DNA from: Pseudomonadales bacterium
Lineage (GTDB): Bacteria > Pseudomonadota > Gammaproteobacteria > Steroidobacterales > Steroidobacteraceae
DNA length: 13,820 nt
Assembly: GCA_020442965.1 (NCBI GenBank)
Contig: JAGRJB010000303.1
Span: 1-13,820, forward strand
Reading direction: 5' to 3'
Part shown: positions 6,879 to 13,820 of the stretch, piece after piece
Layout of the letters: each line of letters starts with the position of its first letter
How positions within the stretch are numbered: position 1 is the first letter of the stretch
Made by a program: the position numbers and the translations under genes
The notes under the pieces: generated by a model
Database searches by the model: none
Told to the model about the DNA's origin: nothing
What the model saw: only the letters and a program-made list of their open reading frames with translations

Positions 6879-7352
6879 CTATTCATGAGGAAATCCTGGG
6901 TCGACCTGTTGCTCGTACAGTGTACGCATGTAGACGATCGGCGCGATTGGCGCTTCGATGTACTGTGTGAAGCGCCAGTCGCCTGCGTGGCGGCGAAACA
7001 GCGCGTAGACGCGCACGTCACCGCCGACGGGCGCCTGCGTGTCGCGCGTCTGAAAGTTCCAATGCATGCCATAGAGTGTGCTCATCAAATCGTCGGTCAA
7101 TGGGCGATAGGTGACATCGAAAATTCTGACCGAGACCGCTTGTGCGGCCGCGCGAGTTCCTGCCCAGTAGGCATCGAGCTCGGGCCAGGTAAAGCAGGCT
7201 TTGCGTGCTTCTTCTGCCAGATACAACGGCGCGTCGCGCGTGTCCCACAATTGCTTGAGCGCTGCGAAATCACTTGCTGCCCAAGCCGACTCCACGGCTC
7301 GGAGTACTTTGTCGATCGCCTGCTGATCAGAATTGGCCGGTGTCTGTGGCAC
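6879..7352 (-). CDS. NTF2-like / SnoaL-like family protein
   Basis: 157 residues, a normal size for one cone-shaped NTF2-like domain. An N-terminal helix (AIDKVLRAVESAWAASDFAA) is followed by LKQLWDTRD, a TWPELDAYW segment, and alternating strands with a conserved-looking end (YALFRRHAGDWRFTQYIE, then YMRTLYEQQVDPGF). Such proteins act as small isomerases, dehydratases or binding subunits, or as accessory partners in catabolic operons; I cannot choose between these. The start is GTG at 7352, supported by AGGAG with 7-nt spacing. The first 26 bp overlap the end of the MFS gene, and the stop lies 15 bp before the double hydrolase, so it sits tightly inside the operon. A cytosolic enzyme working with the double hydrolase is a reasonable inference. 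Confidence 0.8.
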   Translation of the reverse strand: MPQTPANSDQQAIDKVLRAVESAWAASDFAALKQLWDTRDAPLYLAEEARKACFTWPELDAYWAGTRAAAQAVSVRIFDVTYRPLTDDLMSTLYGMHWNFQTRDTQAPVGGDVRVYALFRRHAGDWRFTQYIEAPIAPIVYMRTLYEQQVDPGFPHE

Positions 7353-8592
7353 GCTCGATCTCCTCGCGCATGGTAGTTGTAGTGCGGGGGCCGCGACGGC
7401 TGGTCGTCAACGCGGCGATCCACGAGAGAAAAGCGCCCAACGCCAGAATCCAGCCGACGCTCGCTGCGGAGCCATCGAAGGCATAGCCGGTGCCGATCGC
7501 GAATAGCATCGACATTAACATGGCCATGGCGCTCGACAATCCGGACGCGGTGCCGGCCATCTGGGGGTGGTCGTTCACAGCGCCGGCGAGCGCCAATGGA
7601 GACGTCACGCCATTGCCGAGTATCAGCAGCACGAGCGACACCGTGTAGCCGGACAGGCTGACCGTGTTCGTCCAGGCCAGCGCGACAAAGAGCAGGCCAC
7701 CGAGTAGCGACAGTGCGGCGCCACGAATCAGTACCTGTCGTGCACCAAAGCGCCGCGTGACCAGGCCGGCGACACCGGCGCCGAGCGTGTAGGCGGCCGC
7801 GAGAACGGCCCAGAACATGCCGAAACCCGCGGGCGACATCTGGAACAGCCGATGAAAGAGTTCGGCTCCGCAAGTGATGAACGCGAACGATGCGCTGCTC
7901 ATGAAACAGTACACCAGGGTATGGGTACTAAAGCTCCGATTGCGCAGCAGCACGCCGAATGCGCCAAATGTGCTGCGAATACTCATCACCCGCGTATCGG
8001 CGGGACGTGTCTCCGCGAGACTCACTAACATCCAGAAGAACAGCGCCAGAGCCGATGCAAAGTGCACGATGAACAATGCGCGCCAGTTGAACAGATCGAC
8101 CACCACGCCGCCCGCGAGTGGGGCGACCACGGGGGCAACGCCCATGATGGCCGTAATAAATGCCAGCGCGGCGGCCGCCGAGTCGGCATCGTGACGGTCG
8201 CGGACCATCGCGCGCGATGCCACGGTTGCGACGCTGACGCCAAGCGCTTGCGCAAATCGGGCGACCACCAGCGCGATCAACGATGGTGCAAGGCTCGCGA
8301 CCAGGCTCGCGGCGGCGAACGCCGCGAACCCGATCAACAGAACCGGTCGGCGGCCGAAGCGGTCGCACAGAAATCCCTGCACAGGCTGCGCGAGCCCCAA
8401 GCCTAACAAATACGCTGAGACTACCCACTGGAGCTGTGCGTAGTCAGCGTGGAACGTCTCGGCCAGCAATGGCAGTGATGGCACGACGCTCGCCATACCA
8501 AACGCCGACAGTCCGCTGGCAATGCCGAGCAGTGCTATCCAGGAGCGCGGCGGTCGCTGCGGTGCTGGTACCGCTTGCTCGGGCGATGCCAC
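7327..8592 (-). CDS. MFS transporter, Bcr/CflA type
   Basis: 421 residues with about twelve hydrophobic segments; inner membrane. The MFS motif A is seen between helices 2 and 3 ([16 protein letters not shown], 73-88), and SRAMVRDRH (126-134) matches the Bcr/CflA subgroup. Members are mostly proton-driven exporters of drugs or metabolites. In this catabolic operon the protein could import the substrate or export an intermediate; direction cannot be read from sequence. The start is GTG at 8592, only 6 bp after the etfA stop and without a clear Shine-Dalgarno, so translation probably depends on coupling to etfA. A later start would cut helix 1, which begins near residue 18. Its 3' end overlaps the NTF2-like gene by 26 bp. 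Confidence 0.88.
   Translation of the reverse strand: MASPEQAVPAPQRPPRSWIALLGIASGLSAFGMASVVPSLPLLAETFHADYAQLQWVVSAYLLGLGLAQPVQGFLCDRFGRRPVLLIGFAAFAAASLVASLAPSLIALVVARFAQALGVSVATVASRAMVRDRHDADSAAAALAFITAIMGVAPVVAPLAGGVVVDLFNWRALFIVHFASALALFFWMLVSLAETRPADTRVMSIRSTFGAFGVLLRNRSFSTHTLVYCFMSSASFAFITCGAELFHRLFQMSPAGFGMFWAVLAAAYTLGAGVAGLVTRRFGARQVLIRGAALSLLGGLLFVALAWTNTVSLSGYTVSLVLLILGNGVTSPLALAGAVNDHPQMAGTASGLSSAMAMLMSMLFAIGTGYAFDGSAASVGWILALGAFLSWIAALTTSRRGPRTTTTMREEIERATDTGQF
7360..7364 (-). promoter_or_regulatory. Shine-Dalgarno site (AGGAG) inside the MFS gene for the NTF2-like gene
   Basis: AGGAG on the minus strand, 7 nt before the GTG at 7352 and within the 3' end of the transporter gene. 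It fixes the GTG start and shows that the 26-bp gene overlap is real. Confidence 0.7.
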
Positions 8593-8598
8593 GCGACG

Positions 8599-9552
8599 CT
8601 ACTTGCCGGCAGCGATCTGCTTCTCGAGTTCCGGCACGATCGAAAAGAGATCGCCGACTAGACCGATATCGGCTACCTCGAAGATCGGTGCCTCCGAGTC
8701 CTTGTTGATCGCGACAATGGTACGCGCATCTTTGATGCCAGTGAGATGCTGGATTGCGCCCGAGATGCCGATTGCGATGTAGAGCTCGGGGGCAATGATC
8801 TTGCCGGTCTGCCCGACTTGCATGTCGTTCGGCGCATAACCCGCGTCGACCGCAGCACGCGAAGCGCCGACACCCGCGCCGAGCTTCTCGGCCAGGCTGT
8901 AGATGATCTTGAACGCGTCAGCGCTGCCCAGCGCACGACCGCCGGAAATCACGCGCGCGGCAGTCTGCAAGTCTGGCCGATCGGACTTTGCTGCGGCCAG
9001 CCCAACGAAGCGCGTGTGCTTGGGGAGTTCGACATCCACATTGCCGGCTTCAATCGGCGCGGCGTTGCCACCCGTGGCTGCCGCTTCGAATGATGCGGTG
9101 CGCACCGTGGCAACAATCTTTGCTCCGGCCTCTACTTCAACCGTGATGATCGCGTTGCTGGCGTAGATCGGCCGCACGAAGCGCGTCGCGCTTTCGATTG
9201 CCATGACGTCGGACAACTGCGGCGCATCGAGAATTGCCGCGATGCGCGGCATCAAATCCTTGCCGAACGTTGTCGAGGGACCAAAGACATGTGAGTAGGG
9301 CGCGGCGAGTGCGGCCACTTGAGGAGCGATAACCGCGGCGAGTGCGTGCTCGTTCGCGGCATGGTCGACGGTGATGACCTTGTTTACACCTGCCAATCTG
9401 GCGGCTTCCGCGGCGACTGCCGCGCCGCTCGCCGCGAACACCGCAACCGCAATCTTGGCTCCGGAGATCTTCGAGGCCGCCGTCACGCATTTGGCCGTGG
9501 AGGGGTTTAGCTTGCCGTTCGCATGCTCGGCAACGATCAGTATTTCGCTCAT
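8599..9552 (-). CDS. etfA: Electron transfer flavoprotein, alpha subunit
   Basis: 317 residues, normal for EtfA. The N-terminal half has the ETF fold shared with the beta subunit; the C-terminal FAD domain is clear: [11 protein letters not shown] (200-210), [15 protein letters not shown] (225-239), [15 protein letters not shown] (246-260) and SGAIQHLTG (264-272). With EtfB it forms the soluble FAD/AMP heterodimer that carries electrons from flavin dehydrogenases to ETF-quinone oxidoreductase in the membrane. It overlaps the etfB stop by one base in a TGATG junction, so the subunits should be made together. The FAD oxidase gene upstream of etfB is the likely electron donor. No ETF-quinone oxidoreductase gene is in this window. 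Confidence 0.97.
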   Translation of the reverse strand: MSEILIVAEHANGKLNPSTAKCVTAASKISGAKIAVAVFAASGAAVAAEAARLAGVNKVITVDHAANEHALAAVIAPQVAALAAPYSHVFGPSTTFGKDLMPRIAAILDAPQLSDVMAIESATRFVRPIYASNAIITVEVEAGAKIVATVRTASFEAAATGGNAAPIEAGNVDVELPKHTRFVGLAAAKSDRPDLQTAARVISGGRALGSADAFKIIYSLAEKLGAGVGASRAAVDAGYAPNDMQVGQTGKIIAPELYIAIGISGAIQHLTGIKDARTIVAINKDSEAPIFEVADIGLVGDLFSIVPELEKQIAAGK

Positions 9553-10301
9553 CAGACCAAACCCTTCTGGCGCAACGCTGCGACCAATTCGCTCACATCT
9601 TTGACCATCTTGCCCTTCTGGCGCGCGGCCGGCGGTTCAGTCTTGAGGATTTTGACGCGCGTTTTGAGTTCAACGCCGAGATCCGCCACTGGCAGCGTTT
9701 CGAGCGGCTTCTTCTTCGCTTTCATGATGTCCGGCAACTTGACGTAGCGCGGTTCGTTCAATCGAAGGTCGGTCGTGATCACGGCCGGCAGATCGACTTC
9801 GATGGTTTCAAGGCCAGCGTCGACTTCACGCGTGACTTTGGCAGCCTTCGCGCTGAGTTCCACCTTGGATGCGAACGTCGCCTGCGGACGATTCCAGAGT
9901 TGCGCCAGCATCTGTCCCGTTTGGTTGTTGTCGCCGTCGATCGACTGCTTACCGAGAATGACCAGAAACGGCTGCTCCCGCTCGACCAGCTTCTGCAAGA
10001 TGTGGGCACCGGTGAGTGGTTCGATGGGGTCGTTAGACTCAATATGAATCGCACGATCGGCGCCCATCGCGAGCGCCGTGCGCAACTGCTGCTGACAGTC
10101 CGCCGCGCCCATCGTGACGACGACGACTTCTTCAGCCTCACCACGCTCCTTGATGCGCAGCGCTTCTTCGAGTGCGATTTCGTCGAATGGATTAATGCTC
10201 ATCTTGACGCCATCGAGCATGACGCCCGAGCCGTCTGGCTTGACTCGAACGCGCACGTTGTAATCGACGACGCGCTTGATACCGACCAGGATTTTCTTCA
10301 T
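9552..10301 (-). CDS. etfB: Electron transfer flavoprotein, beta subunit
   Basis: 249 residues, the usual EtfB length. It begins MKKILVGIKRVVDYN and has VKMSINPFDEIALEEALR (32-49), the AMP-site segment GKQSIDGDNNQTGQ (117-130) and the partner-recognition loop LNEPRYVKLPDIMKAKKKP (181-199). In classical ETFs this subunit binds structural AMP rather than a second FAD, and the sequence looks like that non-bifurcating type. Its recognition loop docks on dehydrogenases. The ATG at 10301 has GGAAG about 11 nt upstream. It lies 70 bp after the FAD oxidase gene, a larger gap than elsewhere in the operon; the gap holds a possible extra promoter and hairpin. Confidence 0.97.
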   Translation of the reverse strand: MKKILVGIKRVVDYNVRVRVKPDGSGVMLDGVKMSINPFDEIALEEALRIKERGEAEEVVVVTMGAADCQQQLRTALAMGADRAIHIESNDPIEPLTGAHILQKLVEREQPFLVILGKQSIDGDNNQTGQMLAQLWNRPQATFASKVELSAKAAKVTREVDAGLETIEVDLPAVITTDLRLNEPRYVKLPDIMKAKKKPLETLPVADLGVELKTRVKILKTEPPAARQKGKMVKDVSELVAALRQKGLV

Positions 10302-10324
10302 GCAATAGCTCGCTTCCGACCGAT

Positions 10325-10346
10325 GCTGGGCTCGACTGGAGCCAGC
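10325..10346 (-). repeat. Hairpin in the gap before etfB
   Basis: GCTGG(G)CTC on the plus strand pairs with GAGCCAGC: eight base pairs with one bulged G and a loop of about 5 nt. No T-tract follows on the minus strand, so it does not look like an intrinsic terminator. It could be an mRNA processing or stability element, or the leader of an internal etfBA promoter. Confidence 0.35.
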
Positions 10347-10351
10347 CGAAA

Positions 10352-10357
10352 ATTATA
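10352..10357 (-). promoter_or_regulatory. Candidate internal -10 box (TATAAT) for etfBA
   Basis: A consensus TATAAT on the minus strand, 50 nt before the etfB ATG. A TTGGGC at the end of the oxidase gene could serve as -35, but the spacing is about 20 nt, so support is weak. It would allow etfBA and later genes to be made apart from the regulator and oxidase. Confidence 0.25.
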
Positions 10358-10371
10358 GCAGACGGGTCAGG

Positions 10372-11955
10372 CTAGAGGCCCAACGCGCCAGGATTGAGAT
10401 GTCTGTGCGGATCCAGCAGGCCCTTGATGTCGCGCATGAGCCGGGCTGTTTGTGGGTCGCGGCCGCGCATGTAGGGATAGAACTTGCCGATCTGCATGTG
10501 CACTGCACCGTGTTTCTGAAAAATATCGACGATCCCCCGCTTCATTTCGGCGACTAACTTTCTGCCCTCGGGGTTATCGGCATACTTGGGCAGTGTCGCG
10601 AGGTACTCCGCGGGAATCATGCGTCGATGATTGATGGTCTCGATGTCGTGCCAGTAGAACACTGGTTCGTAGAGAAACGCATTGGTGCTGACCGTCATGA
10701 ACATGGCGCCATAGGTCACATGATGCTTGGTCATGCGTTCGGAGTTGGTCGCGTAGTAGGCCAGCAGGTCTTTGCGAAAATCGAGTACACGCGAGAAGGG
10801 CAACACGCCGTGTACCGGCACCCAGCGTTCGCCTTTGGGTCCACGAACATTGTAAAGCGGCATGAAAGGCATGGCGTTCGCGATGGTCGGGACGCTGGGC
10901 GGCACTTCTGCACCGTGCGGCTGCAGGACCTCGCGTAGTCGCGCAACCGCCGAACGAGTCGCCTGGTCGTCCACGCCGTCGACCAGCCAATGCGCCGAGA
11001 ACGTCGCACCCTTGAGAAACCCGCGTCCGGCGAGCCCCAGCTTGGCGACCTGAGTCAGCCCGTCGAACACGCCGCGCGATGATCGGAACACCGCTTTCGC
11101 TGCCTGCATCGCGGTGGCCACGTCGGCTTTGCCGAGTTGACCTTGTTGCAGGGCTGGATCGAGACCAAAGTTGGTCAAATTGACGCCTTCACGCGCAGCG
11201 GCCTCCATGCCAGCCGCCATGCTCTCGAAGTCCTTGAAACCAAATGACAGGCCTAACACATGCGCACGGCGTGGCATCAGTCGCATGGCGACTGATGTCT
11301 TGATGCCGAGCGCACCCGCATCCGACATGAACAGGCCGGTGAGATCGGGGCCGTAGAGCCGCATGAACGGCACACTGTTAGCCGCACCCCAGGAACCGGT
11401 CCGGACGACTTCGCCGTTTCCCAGAACGACTTCGACGCCGAGGACGTTCTCGCCCGAGATACCAAAGACACCCGTTCCCCAAGTAACCGCGCCTTGTGAA
11501 AGGGCGCCGCCGATCGTGGCCGCAATACCCGAAAAGGGCCCGAAGAACGGCGTTCGCAGGCCCTTGGCGGCCAACGCCTCGTTGAGAGCAGCCCAGGTAA
11601 CCCCCACTTCGACCACGACGTACATGTCGCGTTCATTGATCTCAACGATGCGATCAAAGCGCGATGTATCGATGATGATGGAGTTAGGCTCGCTCGGCAC
11701 ATAGCCATCCGTGTAGGACGCACCGCCACCGCGCGGCACCAGCGGTACATTGTGCTCATTGGCGAGATGCACGATCTGCGCAACGTCATTGGTGGTTCCC
11801 GGCCGCACCACCGCCAAGGCGATCTTGTCGGCGTTGTAGACGTCAGTCGAGTAGAACTCACGGTCGTCAGCGTCGAGCAGAACATGATCTCCGCCCAGTA
11901 GCGACTGCAGACGCGCGACGACTGGATGCGTCGTTGGGTCAACTTCCGCGTGCAT
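10372..11955 (-). CDS. FAD-binding oxidoreductase, VAO/GlcD-like (FAD_binding_4 type)
   Basis: 527 residues. The N-terminal PCMH-type FAD domain is clear: the pyrophosphate loop PLVPRGGGASYTDGYVP (71-87), ATIGGALSQG (146-155), ENVLGVEVVLGNGEVV (169-184) and LTGLFMSDAGALGI (205-218). The C-terminal half resembles FAD-linked oxidases of the vanillyl-alcohol-oxidase and GlcD type, ending DPHRHLNPGALGL. There are no cysteines, so no Fe-S cluster or cysteinyl flavin link. It would oxidise a 2-hydroxy acid, phenolic or related C-H/C-OH substrate. The adjacent etfBA suggests ETF rather than oxygen as acceptor, as known for some D-2-hydroxyacid dehydrogenases of this superfamily. The start ATG at 11955 has GGGAGG 9 nt upstream. 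It lies 24 bp after the IclR regulator gene. Superfamily sure, substrate unknown. Confidence 0.88.
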   Translation of the reverse strand: MHAEVDPTTHPVVARLQSLLGGDHVLLDADDREFYSTDVYNADKIALAVVRPGTTNDVAQIVHLANEHNVPLVPRGGGASYTDGYVPSEPNSIIIDTSRFDRIVEINERDMYVVVEVGVTWAALNEALAAKGLRTPFFGPFSGIAATIGGALSQGAVTWGTGVFGISGENVLGVEVVLGNGEVVRTGSWGAANSVPFMRLYGPDLTGLFMSDAGALGIKTSVAMRLMPRRAHVLGLSFGFKDFESMAAGMEAAAREGVNLTNFGLDPALQQGQLGKADVATAMQAAKAVFRSSRGVFDGLTQVAKLGLAGRGFLKGATFSAHWLVDGVDDQATRSAVARLREVLQPHGAEVPPSVPTIANAMPFMPLYNVRGPKGERWVPVHGVLPFSRVLDFRKDLLAYYATNSERMTKHHVTYGAMFMTVSTNAFLYEPVFYWHDIETINHRRMIPAEYLATLPKYADNPEGRKLVAEMKRGIVDIFQKHGAVHMQIGKFYPYMRGRDPQTARLMRDIKGLLDPHRHLNPGALGL

Positions 11956-11979
11956 GACTCGTTACCTCCCTAAAATCGA

Positions 11980-12819
11980 TCAACGCACCTGCGTTGGTCT
12001 GTGATGCAGGTGTGGCGGATCACGTTGCTGCTCACCGAACGACTGACGGATCTTGTGCGCTGATTCGCGCAGCTTGGGCAGAAAGCGTTCGATCGCGAGC
12101 TTCAGTGGCACAGCAGCGCCCGAAAAGCGGATGGTAACCGCCGCGAGCACACGTTCATCGATCATGATCGGAACGGCCATGCTGATCTCATCCGACACCC
12201 GCCGTGGCCGAACTGCGGTCGCGTAGCCCTGCGTACGTGCATCGGTCAGAATCTTGTTGATCTCAGGCTTGTTCCGGGCGAGCTTGTCCTCTTCTTTGGT
12301 CGAGCGGCCGAGGATCTCGAGCAGCGATTCACGCTGTACGGGTGCGCTGAACGCGAGATAGACGCGCCCCGATGCCGAGGTAAGCATCGGAACCCGAAAT
12401 CCCGCGGAGTAGCGCTCAACCGCGAGTGGACTGCGATGATCCGTCGTCTCGCGGACCATCATGGTGGTGCCGGACAGCGACGCGATCGCGACCGGCCAGA
12501 CGATCTCCCTGCCGAGTTCATTGATGTGCGGTCGCGCGATCTGTGTAACCCAGGCCTCGTCGTCGAACCCGTCCGACAATCCGCGGACCATGATTGTCAG
12601 GCGGTAGCGATCGTCGATCTGGTCACGATAAACATAGCCGGCGTGCGAGAGCGTTTCCAATATCCGGTAGGTAGTGGTGCGAGGCAACTTGATCTCCGCG
12701 GCCACCTCAGACACCGTGGCGCCATTGCGAAGATTCAATACCGTGAGTGCATCGAGACCCCTGATCAGGGCCCGGATCGGTCTGGTGGATTCCATACAGT
12801 CAGCGTCTTCCTGTGGCAT
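11980..12819 (-). CDS. IclR-family transcriptional regulator, MhpR-like
   Basis: 279 residues. An N-terminal winged helix-turn-helix (about 15-75; IRALIRGLDALTVLN, VAAEIKLPRTTTYRILETL, GYVYRDQIDDRYRLT) is followed by an IclR effector domain (about 85-262). Segments such as VRGLSDGFDDEAW, EIVWPVAIASL, MMVRETTDHRSPL and PMLTSASGRVYLAF closely follow E. coli MhpR, the activator of 3-(3-hydroxyphenyl)propionate breakdown. The effector is therefore plausibly an aromatic or phenylpropanoid acid, though this is only by family. It is the first gene of its own operon, so it probably controls itself and the six genes behind it, and perhaps the divergent deacetylase gene. The ATG at 12819 has no good Shine-Dalgarno. 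An in-frame ATG at 12795 (271 residues, AGGAAG about 11 nt upstream) is an alternative start. Confidence 0.93.
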   Translation of the reverse strand: MPQEDADCMESTRPIRALIRGLDALTVLNLRNGATVSEVAAEIKLPRTTTYRILETLSHAGYVYRDQIDDRYRLTIMVRGLSDGFDDEAWVTQIARPHINELGREIVWPVAIASLSGTTMMVRETTDHRSPLAVERYSAGFRVPMLTSASGRVYLAFSAPVQRESLLEILGRSTKEEDKLARNKPEINKILTDARTQGYATAVRPRRVSDEISMAVPIMIDERVLAAVTIRFSGAAVPLKLAIERFLPKLRESAHKIRQSFGEQQRDPPHLHHRPTQVR

Positions 12820-12844
12820 GCTGATTCACGATTCAGCCAGACGC

Positions 12845-12873
12845 AGTGTAGGAAGCGCGCGCGCGGATGTCCA
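12845..12873 (-). promoter_or_regulatory. Sigma70-like promoter for the IclR-oxidase-ETF operon
   Basis: Minus strand: TGGACA at 12873-12868 (five of six to TTGACA), a 17-nt spacer, then TACACT at 12850-12845 (four of six to TATAAT). The predicted start near 12838 gives a leader of about 19 nt before the first ATG. The spacer holds an 11-nt alternating GC tract (12855-12865). Confidence 0.5.
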
Positions 12874-12883
12874 CCATGCGGAC
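12869..12883. repeat. Imperfect inverted repeat GTCCACCATGCGGAC, candidate IclR-type operator
   Basis: A 15-bp element with GTCC/GGAC outer arms and one further inner pair. It overlaps the -35 hexamer of the operon promoter, a place where an IclR regulator could repress its own transcription. It does not match a regulator site I know, so it is only a candidate. Confidence 0.25.
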
Positions 12884-13081
12884 GACCGGAACTGTGCGGC
12901 CAATGACAGATTCACCGGGTTTGCGCTGCGAGTTGGCCACGCACCGCGCCCGCGTTCTACCCGGACGCATGGCAAGCCGCGCCGGGGTAGGGGTTGCCCT
13001 GAGTGTTGCGCACGGGACATGGTACGGACGACAGACTCATTGGATTCGGCAGCTTATTGTTAGAGCACTGAGGAACTGGCA

Positions 13082-13820
13082 ATGCACTACGATTATGTAC
13101 CGATCACGCATCGCAAGCCGCTCAAGTGGCCCGGTGGTAAGCGGGTCGCATTGATCCTGACGATCAATCTTGAGACCTGGGATCTGGTCAAAGATACCGA
13201 CAAGCCCTATTACGCTGGCGGGCCGCCAATACTCCCCGATCTTCTGCCCGGCAACATCGCCGACTATCCTAACTATACGTGGCGTGAATATGGGCAGCGG
13301 GTAGGCGTATTTCGACTATTCGAGCTGTTCGATGAGATGCGTGTCAAGCCATCGTGCACGATCAATGCGGTTACGGCACTGCGACGGCGACCGATGCTCG
13401 ACGCTGCGCTCAGCCGTGGTTGCGAAATCGTCGCGCACAACTACGAGCAGGGTGAGCTGCTGACCGAGTTCGCCAAGGACCCCGACCGCGAGCGCGATGT
13501 GATCCGACGCACGCTCGCAGTGTACGAGCAAGCGGTGGGGCGCAAGGCACAGGGCTGGCTGTCGTCCTCCTTGCGCGGCACGGTCAATACGCCAGAGATC
13601 CTGGCCGAGCACGGGCTCAAATTCTACTGCGATTTGATGAACGACGATCAGCCGTATCTCATTCAGACCGCACACGGTCCCATCGTATCGACCCCATACA
13701 CTAACGAGATCAACGATTTCACGCTCTTGACGCGCCGTAATCACACGACCGATGAATTTCGCGACGTACTGATCGAAGAGCTGAAAGTGTTGTACGCCGA
13801 GGGCGCCAAGACGGGCAGGA
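13082..13820 (+). CDS. Polysaccharide deacetylase family protein, PuuE/allantoinase-like, N-terminal 246 residues
   Basis: Open to the right window edge. After a short N-terminal stretch the NodB-type barrel starts with RVALILTINLETWDL (21-35), then YTWREYGQRVGVFRLFELFDE (65-85), CEIVAHNYEQ (114-123; candidate metal or catalytic His119), GWLSSSLRGTVNTPEILAEHG (158-178), FYCDLMNDDQPY (181-192) and PYTNEINDF (205-213). These blocks match the PuuE-like branch rather than chitin or peptidoglycan deacetylases. The classical TFDDG motif is absent and there is no signal peptide, so a cytoplasmic amide or cyclic-amide hydrolase is more likely than wall modification. GAGGA lies 7 nt before the ATG. 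It is divergent from the IclR operon across 262 bp and may share its control. Confidence 0.85.
   Translation, partial: MHYDYVPITHRKPLKWPGGKRVALILTINLETWDLVKDTDKPYYAGGPPILPDLLPGNIADYPNYTWREYGQRVGVFRLFELFDEMRVKPSCTINAVTALRRRPMLDAALSRGCEIVAHNYEQGELLTEFAKDPDRERDVIRRTLAVYEQAVGRKAQGWLSSSLRGTVNTPEILAEHGLKFYCDLMNDDQPYLIQTAHGPIVSTPYTNEINDFTLLTRRNHTTDEFRDVLIEELKVLYAEGAKTGR

Noticed and set aside
7097..7873. Minus-strand open frame of 258 codons
   Set aside because: Its sequence is Arg- and Cys-rich and out of frame with the MFS and NTF2-like genes that cover the same DNA; a GC-rich shadow.
12436..13063. Plus-strand frames running into the divergent region (12436-12906, 12674-13063)
   Set aside because: They overlap the well-supported IclR gene antisense and show no family features; the divergent region is better read as regulatory.
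1..13820. Recurrent TTAG/CTAAC strings and TTA codons as a sign of foreign DNA
   Set aside because: A rough estimate of the number expected for GTTAG/CTAAC at this base composition is near the number seen (about 20), and they are spread over all genes.

Overview
The window is GC-rich bacterial chromosomal DNA, roughly 60% G+C by eye. Genes are dense, with short or overlapping spacers, good Shine-Dalgarno sites and several GTG starts. The classical EtfB/EtfA pair, the MhpR-like IclR regulator and the inducible-type Orn/Lys/Arg decarboxylase point to a proteobacterium, but no marker gene fixes the species. No tRNA, rRNA, IS element, CRISPR array or phage gene was seen.

Layout. (1) Positions 1-1993, minus strand: a C-N hydrolase (nitrilase superfamily) gene is followed by the first 370 codons of a PLP-dependent Orn/Lys/Arg decarboxylase that runs off the left edge. 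(2) 1994-2189: a divergent regulatory region with two perfect 6-1-6 inverted repeats and a TATAAT box on each strand. (3) 2190-5173, plus strand: three overlapping genes for a small MscS-type channel, a soluble MgtE-like protein (MgtE-N plus CBS pair, no membrane part) and a complete MgtE magnesium transporter. (4) 5196-12819, minus strand: a seven-gene catabolic-looking operon. In transcription order it is IclR/MhpR-like regulator, VAO/GlcD-type FAD oxidase, etfB, etfA, Bcr/CflA-type MFS transporter, NTF2/SnoaL-like protein, and a fused double alpha/beta-hydrolase. It converges on the mgtE gene with a 22-bp gap. (5) 12820-13081: a second divergent regulatory region with a good sigma70-like promoter for the operon. 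(6) 13082-13820, plus strand: the start of a PuuE-like polysaccharide-deacetylase-family gene, cut by the right edge.

How the genes may work together (inference). The large operon looks like an uptake-and-oxidation module. The MFS protein would move the compound, the hydrolases and NTF2-like protein would process it, and the FAD oxidase would pass electrons to the dedicated ETF, all under a regulator of the type that senses aromatic acids. The substrate cannot be named from the sequence. The plus-strand trio looks like a magnesium and osmotic homeostasis unit in which the soluble MgtE half may be a regulatory partner of the transporter. The left pair may belong to amine or polyamine metabolism.

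Most notable: the double alpha/beta-hydrolase, where both halves have His at the usual serine-nucleophile position; the soluble MgtE paralogue; and the nested palindromes at 2014-2053.
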